12,704 bases of DNA. Source: JAISXK01 sp031549625. Lineage in GTDB: Bacteria > Bacillota > Clostridia > Christensenellales > CAG-138. Under the pieces are notes generated by a model. The model made no database searches and was not told where the DNA came from. It saw nothing but the letters and a program-made list of their open reading frames with translations. How positions within the stretch are numbered: the stretch's first letter is position 1; every line of letters begins with the position of its first letter. The stretch is taken from assembly GCA_031549625.1 (NCBI GenBank), contig JAVBPK010000003.1:1-12704 (forward strand). The letters are read 5' to 3'. Positions 1 to 6,483 of the stretch are shown here, piece by piece. A program made the translations under genes and the position numbers.

Positions 1-64
1 GATAACCTTCTTCTCGCATTTTAAGTACCGTTGGCAGTATCGCCTGCCCATAATGCTTTCCCAT
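1..64 (-). CDS. N-terminal fragment of a transposase-type protein (OrfA-like), cut by the window edge
   Basis: The leftward ORF starts with ATG at 64-62 and remains open to the edge for 21 codons, beginning MGKHYGQAILPTVLKMREEG. A strong ribosome binding site, GGAGG (complement of 72-76), lies 7 nt upstream of the ATG and fixes the start. A short basic N-terminus followed by a helix resembles the first helices of IS3-family OrfA or related HTH transposase subunits in gut Firmicutes. The DNA-binding helix-turn-helix would lie in the missing part. The assignment rests on 21 residues plus the IS-like end next to it, so it could be another HTH protein. Confidence 0.5.
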   Translation of the reverse strand, partial: MGKHYGQAILPTVLKMREEGY

Positions 65-71
65 ATGAAAA

Positions 72-102
72 CCTCCTATCGCTTTTCTCTTACGATAGGA
101 GG
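72..102 (-). promoter_or_regulatory. Hairpin that sequesters the transposase ribosome binding site
   Basis: A perfect 10-bp inverted repeat, CCTCCTATCG (72-81) and CGATAGGAGG (93-102), has an 11-nt loop. In leftward RNA the second arm contains the GGAGG of the ORF starting at 64, so a transcript covering both arms would hide the ribosome binding site. Read rightward, the same stem is followed by a T-rich tract (105-115) and could act as a terminator for transcripts leaving the element. Structures of this kind protect several IS elements from activation by read-through transcription; that role here is inferred. Confidence 0.6.
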
Positions 103-114
103 CCTTTTTCTTTT

Positions 115-139
115 TGTCCACTTTATTGGGTTCAGTTCA
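115..139 (-). repeat. Putative terminal inverted repeat of the insertion sequence
   Basis: Read leftward from 139, the sequence starts TGAACTGAACCC and runs through AATAAAGTGGACA. A 5'-TG terminus and this general pattern fit IS3-family ends. Position 139 is therefore the likely element boundary and 140 the first flanking base. The matching copy at the other end cannot be seen. Confidence 0.4.
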
Positions 140-389
140 AAGGGTTGGCCTCTTCTTTTTGGGCTGGGGACGATAGGGCTCCTGTCCCCTTGGCGGAGGT
201 TTGGATGGAGGCAGAGCCTCTATAAAACCTGACTTAGCCGAACAAGGATAGGGGCTGGAAAAAATAAATTGTCGTAAAATGTTGTTTGTCACCAAACTCA
301 ATGGAGGTATGCTAGACTTACAATAAAATGCTGATTTATGAGCAAATAGTAAAATTATCAAAAAGTATCAAAAATTGGTAGTATTTTTA
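140..389. other. Gene-free stretch between the IS end and the kinase promoter
   Basis: No convincing gene was found in about 250 bases; the short ORFs here lack ribosome binding sites and recognisable motifs. Two small hairpins are visible. GGGGAC (166-171) pairs with GTCCCC (184-189), extended by AGG/CCT across a 3-nt bulge. GAGGC pairs with GCCTC around 209-220. The first 100 bases are GC-rich and repeat-like, while 245-389 becomes AT-rich, as expected upstream of a promoter. Confidence 0.5.
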
Positions 390-410
390 CTGTATCATGG
401 TATGATACAG
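390..410 (+). promoter_or_regulatory. Palindromic operator overlapping an extended -10 promoter for the sensor kinase
   Basis: Perfect 9-bp arms CTGTATCAT (390-398) and ATGATACAG (402-410) flank a GGT spacer. The right arm overlaps TATGAT (401-406), which is preceded by TGG (398-400), giving the TGn-TATGAT pattern of an extended -10 promoter. There is no good -35 hexamer at 17 nt; TTGGTA at 375-380 is 20 nt away. GTATCA also occurs at 365-370 and 411-416, flanking the palindrome. A dimeric repressor covering the -10 is the simplest reading. The regulator is unknown and not evident in the window. Confidence 0.5.
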
Positions 411-462
411 GTATCAAAGAGAGAGTTGAGAAGAGCAGTAATGTAGCAAAGCAGGGAGACAC

Positions 463-1941
463 ATGGACATAGCGTGGATAATATTAAAAATCGTTGTGAA
501 TCTGGTTGAGAGTTCTCTGTTGGTTTATCTGTTCTGCCATCAATTAAAATCGATCACGCCAAGCCGTGTACGAGAGGGCGCATGTGTTGTTTTTGTAGCC
601 TTATGCGTCAATTCTTTTTTGGGCCATTCGTATAGTATGCAAACAATCACATACATGCTTGCTGGTCTTATATTTTTGTTCTATTCCTTTAAAAGCAGCT
701 TCACGCGAAAAACGCTCTGGTGCCTGTTTCCGGTCTGCATTAATACATTTTCCAAAATCATAGTCTTCTTTATTTTTGCGTTTTCAGGCATTCAGGTATC
801 TGGGGAGGCCCCTTCAGGCATGGTGCGCATTTCTGCACAATTGTTTTATTGTCTGCTGCTCTGTCTGTTTTATTTTACGGCTGCAAACGCGAAAGTAAAT
901 GATGAAGAACGTGTCTTCCACCCGACAGGACTAAAAATCTATATTATTGTGTTGATTATTCTGGCAGCAATTTCTATACAAGCGCTGTACGAGCTGGGAA
1001 GTAAGCTGAGTGAGGCATCGGGCGGCCAATGGGAATTCAACGCCACTTTTATAAGCTTGGTCGTGGTGTTGTTTATCATCAGCTTTATTATGCTGTTTGC
1101 AAGGCTGGGGACATTACAGAAAAAGCATGTAGATACCCTCATGGAAACCAACCGAATGGAAATGCAGCTCGCCCATATGAAAGAGGCGGAGATTTCGTTC
1201 GATATGCTGCGCGTGCAAGACCACGAATTAAAAGGGCATTTGGATATAATGGCGAACTTGCTGGAAAACAAGCGGTACGAGGATCTGGCGTGGTACTTTG
1301 CGGAATATAAAGAAAAACAGCAGGAAACACCATTTCTGGCGTATACGGGCAATCCCACACTAAACGCTTGCCTTACGGTCAAGGGCAACCGGGCAAAAAA
1401 ACTCGGAATCGCGTTTTCATATTATTATGATGTCGCGCATGAAATTCCGATGAGCGCAACGGATTTATGCTCATTGGTTGGCAATATGTTGGACAACGCC
1501 ATTGATGCCTGCCAACTTCTCCAGCAAGGCGCTTACATTACCCTCACGATAGAAGAGCGCGGGTGGATGGTAGTAATTTCTGTGGAAAACAGCGCATCGA
1601 ATGTGCATGCGATGCAGGAGGGTACCTCCACAAAGGGACAAGGGCATGGATTGGGCTTAAAGATCATTCGTAAATTGCTTTCAAAGGCGAATGGCGTGTT
1701 AATCATGGATCCACAAGGAGAAAAAGTCGTTATAACAGCGATGTTGCCCTTGGCCGCGGAGCAAATAAAAGAAAAGAAAGCGATTATGGAGCAGCAAAAA
1801 AAACAAAATAATAAGGTGAAAGACGGGAATGGCGCGGAAATAAAAGCGGAAGAAGGAAATGGATCGCTGACGAAAGCGGAAGGACAAGCGCATACAGCCG
1901 ATTTGCTCGCCTATGGCGCAAATAGGACGATCGCGCAATAA
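463..1941 (+). CDS. AgrC-like membrane sensor histidine kinase with GHKL ATPase domain (orphan)
   Basis: Predicted membrane sensor kinase of the AgrC/HPK10 class, expected to autophosphorylate on histidine in response to an external signal, often a peptide. It is 492 residues long. Seven hydrophobic segments lie at about 4-25, 39-55, 60-77, 84-109, 124-141, 157-175 and 194-214, followed by a heptad-like helix (217-252). The phosphoacceptor motif is DHELKGHL with His254. The N box NMLDNAIDAC is at 341-350 and the G box GHGLGL at 394-399. AGGGAG lies 4 nt before the ATG. After the catalytic domain, residues from about 430 form a hydrophilic Lys/Glu/Gln/Asn-rich tail of some 60 residues, unusual for this family. 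No response regulator, AgrB or AgrD gene adjoins it, so partner and signal are unknown. Expression is probably controlled by the palindromic promoter at 390-410. Confidence 0.85.
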   Translation: MDIAWIILKIVVNLVESSLLVYLFCHQLKSITPSRVREGACVVFVALCVNSFLGHSYSMQTITYMLAGLIFLFYSFKSSFTRKTLWCLFPVCINTFSKIIVFFIFAFSGIQVSGEAPSGMVRISAQLFYCLLLCLFYFTAANAKVNDEERVFHPTGLKIYIIVLIILAAISIQALYELGSKLSEASGGQWEFNATFISLVVVLFIISFIMLFARLGTLQKKHVDTLMETNRMEMQLAHMKEAEISFDMLRVQDHELKGHLDIMANLLENKRYEDLAWYFAEYKEKQQETPFLAYTGNPTLNACLTVKGNRAKKLGIAFSYYYDVAHEIPMSATDLCSLVGNMLDNAIDACQLLQQGAYITLTIEERGWMVVISVENSASNVHAMQEGTSTKGQGHGLGLKIIRKLLSKANGVLIMDPQGEKVVITAMLPLAAEQIKEKKAIMEQQKKQNNKVKDGNGAEIKAEEGNGSLTKAEGQAHTADLLAYGANRTIAQ

Positions 1942-1947
1942 AACATA

Positions 1948-2076
1948 GTGGATCAAGAAAGCAAAAATCAAGAGGCGGCCCCAAGGGCATACGCCGCAAT
2001 GCTTTATAAAACGCCGATACAAACGCCGCAATACTTTACGAAAAAGCGCATTGCAAAAAGGGGATTCTTGTGTTAA
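1948..2076 (+). other. Open extension in the kinase frame after its stop codon; possible 42-codon small ORF or former kinase tail
   Basis: After the kinase stop (TAA 1939-1941) the same frame stays open for 44 codons to TAA at 2074-2076. It could begin at GTG 1948 (42 codons) or ATG 1999 (25 codons, with AAGGG 11 nt upstream). The encoded composition is Gln/Lys/Glu-rich at first, like the kinase tail, and ends basic with a final Cys (KRIAKRGFLC). GTG 1948 has no ribosome binding site close enough. I do not recognise it. An open run of this length is not rare by chance, so it may not be coding. Confidence 0.2.
1991..2041 (+). repeat. Imperfect 19-bp direct repeat
   Basis: ACGCCGCAATGCTTTATAA (1991-2009) is repeated as ACGCCGCAATACTTTACGA (2023-2041), with 16 of 19 positions identical and a period of 32. 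A shorter ACGCCG occurs between the copies at 2011-2016. It lies between the kinase stop and the tRNA promoter. No function is evident. Confidence 0.4.
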
Positions 2077-2079
2077 AAT
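2051..2079 (+). promoter_or_regulatory. Promoter of tRNA-Leu
   Basis: TTGCAA (2051-2056) is followed by a 17-nt spacer and TAAAAT (2074-2079), which is preceded by TGT, an extended -10. Predicted transcription starts near 2086, about 58 nt before the tRNA. This is a good sigma-70/SigA-type promoter, and it overlaps the end of the kinase-frame extension. Confidence 0.65.
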
Positions 2080-2143
2080 ACCTCGTGTACTTGCTGAATG
2101 GGCAAAATGGCTTTGCGGCAAATCAGCAGGCGCAGCAAATATT

Positions 2144-2228
2144 GCCGGAGTGATGGAATGGCAGACGTGCCGCACTCAAAATGCGGTGTCCTTCGGACGT
2201 GTCGGTTCGAGTCCGACCTCCGGCACCA
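2144..2228 (+). tRNA. tRNA-Leu, anticodon CAA
   Basis: This is a complete class II tRNA of 85 nt with the 3' CCA encoded (2226-2228). The acceptor arms GCCGGAG (2144-2150) and CTCCGGC (2218-2224) pair perfectly. The anticodon stem is CCGCA/TGCGG (2170-2174 and 2182-2186) around the loop CTCAAAA, giving anticodon CAA (2177-2179), which reads UUG leucine codons. A long variable arm with GTCC-TTC-GGAC is present, as expected for tRNA-Leu. The T arm is GTCGG-TTCGAGT-CCGAC. It has its own promoter upstream and terminator downstream and seems to be a single-gene transcript. Confidence 0.96.
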
Positions 2229-2259
2229 AAATATGTGGATGAACTAGATGTCCACCCCG

Positions 2260-2294
2260 CAAACCCGCTCTATGAGCGGGTTTGTATTTTTATT
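2260..2294 (+). terminator. Rho-independent terminator after tRNA-Leu
   Basis: An 11-bp perfect stem, CAAACCCGCTC (2260-2270) and GAGCGGGTTTG (2274-2284), has a TAT loop and is followed by a T-rich tract (2285-2294). It sits 32 nt after the tRNA. It shows no T tract on the other side, so it would not efficiently stop the leftward methyltransferase transcript. Confidence 0.9.
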
Positions 2295-2340
2295 GTGAAT
2301 GTCCATTCGAAGTATGTCGGAAGCATTCCCGCATGGCGTT

Positions 2341-2943
2341 TTACTTTGTTGCGTCCATGATAAACATCGAAGCGTCCCGGTTCATAAAGAGGCGCTTTCC
2401 GTGATAGAACGTTTCGGATTTCGTGTCCGTAAACCCAATCTTTATCAGGATATCAGCCAATGCGCGCTGGTCGAATCCGTTGTGTACGTCGTCGGAGACT
2501 ATCGTCACGGTCTTATCGAAATCAACGATCAGCAGGTGTCCTCCCGCGTTCAGCACGGTATGCAGGCGAAACAGGATGGTTTCGATATCCTTGATGTGAA
2601 TAAGCGTGTTTACTACGAGGATATAGTCCGAGCGGATGTCCGCCGGAAGATCAATCTCGAAATCGAAGCACCGCGCCCCCGCGTTTGGCGCGGTGGCCTC
2701 CGCGATCTTGCGTTCCACTTGTTCAACCATATTGGCCGACGCGTCGATAAACAGTACGGAGCGGAAATCCCCGAGCAATTGAAGGCCTACAAGTCCGGTG
2801 CCACAGCCATAATCGATAGCATCTTTATTAGCGCTGCCGGTCATGCGGGCGCGAATGGCGTCCGCAATGATCCTTGCCATTTCAATGCGTTCGGGGGTAT
2901 CGTACCGGCCGGCAATGGAATCAAACTTATCGATGTTTCCCAT
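2341..2943 (-). CDS. Class I SAM-dependent methyltransferase
   Basis: Predicted soluble methyltransferase of 200 residues, about the usual length for a minimal class I domain. Motif I is AIDYGCGTGLVGLQL, with D44-Y-G-C-G-T-G50 forming the SAM-binding loop. The acidic residue D67 in FIDAS is the expected ribose contact at the end of strand 2. The later strand around LLIVDFD matches the post-II/III region. The start was set at ATG 2943 because GAGG lies 5 nt before it; an in-frame TTG at 2958 is possible but has no such site. The substrate cannot be read from the sequence. The gene is divergent from the glycan operon and convergent with the tRNA. A weak leftward promoter (TTAAAA 3047-3042, 17 nt, TATAAG 3024-3019) is possible. 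Confidence 0.85.
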   Translation of the reverse strand: MGNIDKFDSIAGRYDTPERIEMARIIADAIRARMTGSANKDAIDYGCGTGLVGLQLLGDFRSVLFIDASANMVEQVERKIAEATAPNAGARCFDFEIDLPADIRSDYILVVNTLIHIKDIETILFRLHTVLNAGGHLLIVDFDKTVTIVSDDVHNGFDQRALADILIKIGFTDTKSETFYHGKRLFMNRDASMFIMDATK

Positions 2944-3126
2944 ATCAACCTCGCTCAAATATATCGGCTGACGCTTTTCATGTATCGCGTATATGCCTAG
3001 TGGTACAGTCGAAACCGCCTTATACAGGCGATATTACCATATTTTAATGCAAAAAGCGACTGTCACGGGGCCGGCCGGCCAGCCTTTTTTTGTTGGCCGG
3101 GCGGTGGGCAAATGGCAAAAGCCCGT
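2944..3126. other. Divergent intergenic region with a GC-rich hairpin
   Basis: This region separates the leftward methyltransferase from the rightward glycan operon. CCGGCCA (3075-3081) and TGGCCGG (3094-3100) form a 7-bp stem whose 12-nt loop contains a T7 run. The T run sits inside the loop, so this is not a standard terminator in either direction. CGCCT/AGGCG (3016-3020 and 3026-3030) is a second small inverted repeat near the possible methyltransferase promoter. No gene was found here. Confidence 0.4.
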
Positions 3127-3155
3127 TTGACGGGATAAAGCCAGGACAGTATAAT
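3127..3155 (+). promoter_or_regulatory. Near-consensus promoter of the glycan operon
   Basis: TTGACG (3127-3132), a 17-nt spacer and TATAAT (3150-3155) match the housekeeping consensus in 11 of 12 positions. The -35 lies in a short inverted repeat, CCCGT-TTG-ACGGG (3122-3134). Predicted start is near 3162, leaving a leader of about 100 nt before the first gene. The leader contains GTATGC (3162-3167) with a distant GCATAC partner, and TGGTA/TACCA flanking AGGGCCA. No known riboswitch is recognised. This probably drives everything downstream, since no other strong promoter or terminator was seen. Confidence 0.75.
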
Positions 3156-3260
3156 GGTAAAGTATGCAAAGGGAACAAACGCCATTCGCATACATATGGA
3201 GCGGGCGGCGGCCTCTTGTGGTAAGGGCCATACCATCACAAAGCAAAGCAGGGAGAAAAA

Positions 3261-4184
3261 TTGGTTTCCATACTTATGGCCACGTTTAACGGTGAAGCGT
3301 ATGTGGCGGAGCAAATCGAATCATTGCTTGCCCAAACCATTGTTGCAGACGCGATCTATATATGCGACGATGGCTCTACCGACGGCACGTTTTCCATATT
3401 GGAACAATACGCTCGGCAATATCCGGCGCGCATATTTCTGACTAAAACAAACGAAAACATGGGTGCCGCAATAAACTTTATGCATATGATGATCGAGCAC
3501 AAGGACGCATATATCATGCTATGCGATCAGGACGATATCTGGCTGAAAGATAAAACGGAGCGAACGCTGGCGCGCATGCGCGAAATGGAGCGTGAGTACG
3601 GAGAAACAGCGCCGTTGCTGGTGCATACCGACCTGTGCGTGGTAAACGAACAAAACGAAGAAATTGCGGCGTCATTCTGGCGGGCTATGAATGCGGATTG
3701 CAAAAAAACAGCGCTCCATCAGCTGCTCATCCAAAACTGCCTCACCGGCTGTACAGCTATGTACAACAGGGCGCTGGCGGAGCTGATCGATGAAATTCCC
3801 GCGGGCATGGTCATGCATGACTGGTGGCTGGTGCTTGTGGCGGGCGCGTTTGGGCATATCGGGCATGTGCAGGCGGCCACCATCCGCTACAGGCAGCATC
3901 GGCATAACGTAATTGGCGCAAAGGATGTGCGGACGCTGGCGTACAAGCTCAATCGCCTATTGCACGCAGATGAGGTCAGGCGCGCTATTCATGGCACATA
4001 CCCACAGGCGGCTGATTTGCTTGCGATATACGGGGGCCGGCTTTTACCGGAGCAAAGGCAATTGCTGCAAAGCTACACCGAAATTCCCGGGCTAAGCAAA
4101 TGGGCAAAATGGAAGCGCGTGCGTGAATTGCGGGCGTACAAAAATGGGTTTGCCAGAAATGTGGCGTATTTCTTGTTTATATAA
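3261..4184 (+). CDS. Family 2 glycosyltransferase (rhamnosyltransferase-like)
   Basis: Predicted cytoplasmic GT-A inverting glycosyltransferase of 307 residues that would add a sugar from a nucleotide donor to a growing glycan. It opens with the typical first strand VSILMATFNG (2-11). CDDGSTDGT at 35-43 binds the nucleotide. LCDQDDIWL contains the metal-binding D89-Q-D-D92. A later HDWW is common in rhamnosyltransferase-type GT2 enzymes. The start is TTG 3261: AGGGAG lies 5 nt before it, and family members begin exactly at this VSIL strand, whereas ATG 3276 would cut into it. It is the first gene of the operon. The gap to rfbA is only 12 nt, and the stop codon overlaps rfbA's ribosome binding site, suggesting coupling. 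The acceptor and exact donor are inferred only. Confidence 0.9.
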   Translation: MVSILMATFNGEAYVAEQIESLLAQTIVADAIYICDDGSTDGTFSILEQYARQYPARIFLTKTNENMGAAINFMHMMIEHKDAYIMLCDQDDIWLKDKTERTLARMREMEREYGETAPLLVHTDLCVVNEQNEEIAASFWRAMNADCKKTALHQLLIQNCLTGCTAMYNRALAELIDEIPAGMVMHDWWLVLVAGAFGHIGHVQAATIRYRQHRHNVIGAKDVRTLAYKLNRLLHADEVRRAIHGTYPQAADLLAIYGGRLLPEQRQLLQSYTEIPGLSKWAKWKRVRELRAYKNGFARNVAYFLFI

Positions 4185-4196
4185 GGAGAATCTTTC

Positions 4197-5075
4197 ATGA
4201 AAGGCATCATATTGGCCGGCGGGTCAGGTACAAGGCTGTATCCGCTCACGCTTGTTACTTCCAAGCAGTTATTGCCTGTATACAACAAGCCTATGATCTA
4301 TTATCCGCTATCCACATTAATGTTGGCGGGAATTCAGGATATACTGATTATTTCCACGCCCCACGATTTGCCGGATTTTAAGCGCCTTATGGGAGATGGC
4401 TCGCGCTATGGCATTCATCTGACATATGCGGAGCAGCCTTCGCCGGACGGGCTGGCCCAGGCCTTCCTGATAGGCGAAGAATTTATAAATGGCGAAGAGT
4501 GCGCCATGGTGCTCGGCGATAATATCTTCTACGGAAGCGGCTTGACGAAGCATTTGCGCGCGGCGAGCCAAAAAAGAGAAGGGGCGACGGTATTCGGCTA
4601 TTATGTAGAAGATCCGGAACGCTTCGGCATCGTTGAATTTGATAAGACAGGCAAGGCGGTTTCACTCGAAGAAAAGCCAAAGCAGCCACGCTCCAATTAT
4701 GCGGTAACCGGGCTTTATTTTTACGATAATCATGTATGCGAATACGCGAAAACGCTCAAGCCGTCCAAACGCGGCGAGTTGGAAATAACAGATTTAAATA
4801 GGTTGTATCTGGAACAAAATAAGCTGGAAGTGATTACGCTGGGCCGCGGATATGCTTGGCTGGATACAGGCACGGTAGATTCCCTGATAGAGGCGGCGGA
4901 ATTTGTAAAAGTAATTGAAAGCAGGCAGGGCATCAGCATTGCGGCCATAGAAGAAATTGCGTATAATAACGGCTGGATCGACATCAACATGCTCAAGGCG
5001 GCGGCGGAAGTATACGGGAAATCCGCTTATGGCAATCATCTTAAAAATGTAGCGGCAGGGAAAATACTGTATTAA
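4197..5075 (+). CDS. rfbA: Glucose-1-phosphate thymidylyltransferase (RfbA/RmlA)
   Basis: Converts dTTP and glucose-1-phosphate to dTDP-glucose, the first step to dTDP-L-rhamnose and other dTDP-6-deoxysugars. At 292 residues it has the usual RmlA length. The nucleotidyltransferase signature GGSGTRLYPLT begins at residue 8, with K23 and LLPVYNKPM after it. LGDNIFYG and KPKQPRSNYAVTGLYFYD are characteristic RmlA motifs, and the C-terminal WLDTGT is present. AAGGAG lies 8 nt before the ATG. The partners rmlB, rmlC and rmlD are not in this window and must be elsewhere or beyond the edge. Its presence suggests the exported glycan contains rhamnose or another dTDP-derived sugar. Confidence 0.95.
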   Translation: MKGIILAGGSGTRLYPLTLVTSKQLLPVYNKPMIYYPLSTLMLAGIQDILIISTPHDLPDFKRLMGDGSRYGIHLTYAEQPSPDGLAQAFLIGEEFINGEECAMVLGDNIFYGSGLTKHLRAASQKREGATVFGYYVEDPERFGIVEFDKTGKAVSLEEKPKQPRSNYAVTGLYFYDNHVCEYAKTLKPSKRGELEITDLNRLYLEQNKLEVITLGRGYAWLDTGTVDSLIEAAEFVKVIESRQGISIAAIEEIAYNNGWIDINMLKAAAEVYGKSAYGNHLKNVAAGKILY

Positions 5076-5097
5076 GCGGCTGCGCTGCGGCGGAAGC

Positions 5098-6465
5098 GTG
5101 CGTGTGGAAGCCGGAAAGGTAAATCAAAAGATGAGCATGAGAGAACGAAAACTGCGCCAATGGATCACGATAAGCTTATTGCTTATCGGCGCGGTCGCAT
5201 ATATATTGTTCATAAACAAAAATTTTTTCATGGATCAGAGCGGGCGTGCTCGTGAGATAGCGCGCAACGATATTCAGTTTGTAAATTGGCGTGTAGATTC
5301 CCTCGGATATGTCTCCGAACAAGATCCGCAAATGCTGCTGTATAATGTTTCCGGCTACGTCGATCGCCTTGAATTGCAGATAGATACGGAAGTTGAGCTT
5401 TCACCCAAAATATACTTCACAACAAGCCTAAATCAGGATTTTTCTGAAGAAAACGGGTTTGTGCCGGAATATACGTATAGCGATGGCGTATTGCAACTCA
5501 CTGTACAGCGGGATGTACAGCGTTTGCGCATTGATCTGATAGAACAGGCGGGCATGCGCATGCGCTTTGCCGGGGCGAGATATTTCGCGTCGTCCTTTGC
5601 GTTGGAGCCGGTAAATCTGCTTTGCTTTCTCGTGTTGCTGGGCATGCTGCTGTTGCCGGTGTATTTCCCGATGCAAACATTTCGCAACATTGGTATATAC
5701 CTGCGCGGGCTAAAGCGGTATGGGTACCTGCTGGAAACGCTTGTGCGGCGTGATTTGGTCGTCAAGTACCGCCGGTCGTTGTTAGGGGTCGTGTGGAGTG
5801 TGCTGCAGCCGTTGCTGATGATGATCGTTATCACGGTCGTATTCCAGCGGTTGTTCCGTTTTCGGGTGGCAAACTTTCCCGTGTATTATCTTACGGGCGT
5901 GCTGCTGTTCAATTTCAATTCCGAGGCCACTACAGGGGCAATGACGTCCGTAGTATCTTCAGCACCGCTCATTCGGAAAGTATACATTCCCAAATACATA
6001 TTCCCGCTGGAAAAATGTTTGTTTGCGTTTGTAAATATGCTCTTGTCACTGGTTGCTGTATTTATCATGCTGGTAGTGCTGGGGGTTCAGCCGACCTGGA
6101 GCATGCTGCTGTTTTTCGTGCCGCTCCTATACGTATTTGTGTTTTCGATCGGAATCGGCCTCATCTTGGCCTCACACAACGTATTTTTGCGTGATATCAC
6201 GCATTTGTATTCCGTATTCGTGACAGCGTGGATGTATCTGACGCCGATCATCTATCCGATAGAGATTTTGCCGCCGGCAGTGTTGGCGGTGGTAAGGCTG
6301 AATCCCATGTATCATTACGTTGCGTATTTTCGTTCGGTCATGCTATATGGTACGGTGCCGGGTTGGTCGGAAAACGCTGTCTGCATTGTGTTTTCATTGC
6401 TGTTTCTCGGAATGGGGCTGCTGTTTTTCAAAAAGCGTCAGGACCAGTTTGTCTTATATCTATAA
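5098..6465 (+). CDS. Polysaccharide ABC exporter permease (Wzm/TagG/RgpC-like) with N-terminal extracytoplasmic domain
   Basis: Membrane half of an ABC-2 polysaccharide exporter, pairing with the ATPase just downstream. The C-terminal 250 residues (about 205-455) form the family core: the amphipathic lead-in LVRRDLVVKYRRSLLG at 215 onward, then about six membrane segments. Wzm proteins are usually about 260 residues; this one has some 200 more at the front. The addition comprises a membrane helix (about 22-39), a hydrophilic, strand-rich region of about 130 residues (42-171) likely outside the membrane, and a second helix (174-191). I do not recognise that inserted domain. The start is uncertain: GTG 5098, GTG 5104 (GGAAG 7 nt upstream) or ATG 5131 (AAAGG 11 nt upstream). 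All three keep the whole added domain. Confidence 0.88.
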   Translation: MRVEAGKVNQKMSMRERKLRQWITISLLLIGAVAYILFINKNFFMDQSGRAREIARNDIQFVNWRVDSLGYVSEQDPQMLLYNVSGYVDRLELQIDTEVELSPKIYFTTSLNQDFSEENGFVPEYTYSDGVLQLTVQRDVQRLRIDLIEQAGMRMRFAGARYFASSFALEPVNLLCFLVLLGMLLLPVYFPMQTFRNIGIYLRGLKRYGYLLETLVRRDLVVKYRRSLLGVVWSVLQPLLMMIVITVVFQRLFRFRVANFPVYYLTGVLLFNFNSEATTGAMTSVVSSAPLIRKVYIPKYIFPLEKCLFAFVNMLLSLVAVFIMLVVLGVQPTWSMLLFFVPLLYVFVFSIGIGLILASHNVFLRDITHLYSVFVTAWMYLTPIIYPIEILPPAVLAVVRLNPMYHYVAYFRSVMLYGTVPGWSENAVCIVFSLLFLGMGLLFFKKRQDQFVLYL

Positions 6466-6483
6466 ACAAAGGCGGAAAGAAAG

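Larger units (their letters stand above)
1..139 (-). mobile_element. Right-hand end of an insertion sequence, probably IS3-like (partial)
   Basis: The left edge holds one end of an IS running out of the window. Three things support this: a leftward ORF starting at 64 that looks like the N-terminus of a small helix-turn-helix transposase protein (OrfA); a hairpin covering its ribosome binding site; and a terminal-repeat-like sequence at 115-139. Read leftward, that repeat starts 5'-TG and contains AACCC and GTGGACA, which resembles IS150-group/IS3-family ends as I remember them. The other end and any target duplication are outside the window, so family and boundary are inferred. Confidence 0.55.

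Noticed and set aside
1948..2076. AgrD-like signal peptide for the AgrC-like kinase
   Set aside because: There is no amphipathic leader, no Cys followed by a small ring region and acidic tail, no ribosome binding site at the GTG, and no AgrB nearby.
1699..2175. Leftward 158-codon ORF across the kinase end and tRNA
   Set aside because: It runs antisense through the kinase tail, the tRNA promoter and part of the tRNA, has a biased arginine/phenylalanine-rich composition, and shows no domain.
2144..2228. tRNA-Leu as an integration site of an island
   Set aside because: No second copy of the tRNA 3' end and no integrase gene were found in the window.
2299..3000. Rightward 233-codon ORF opposite the methyltransferase
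   Set aside because: It has no recognisable motif, while the leftward frame has a clear SAM-binding motif and a ribosome binding site; this is an antisense shadow.
3075..3100. GC-rich hairpin as a terminator
   Set aside because: The T run lies in the loop rather than after the stem, and there is no rightward gene upstream that would need terminating.
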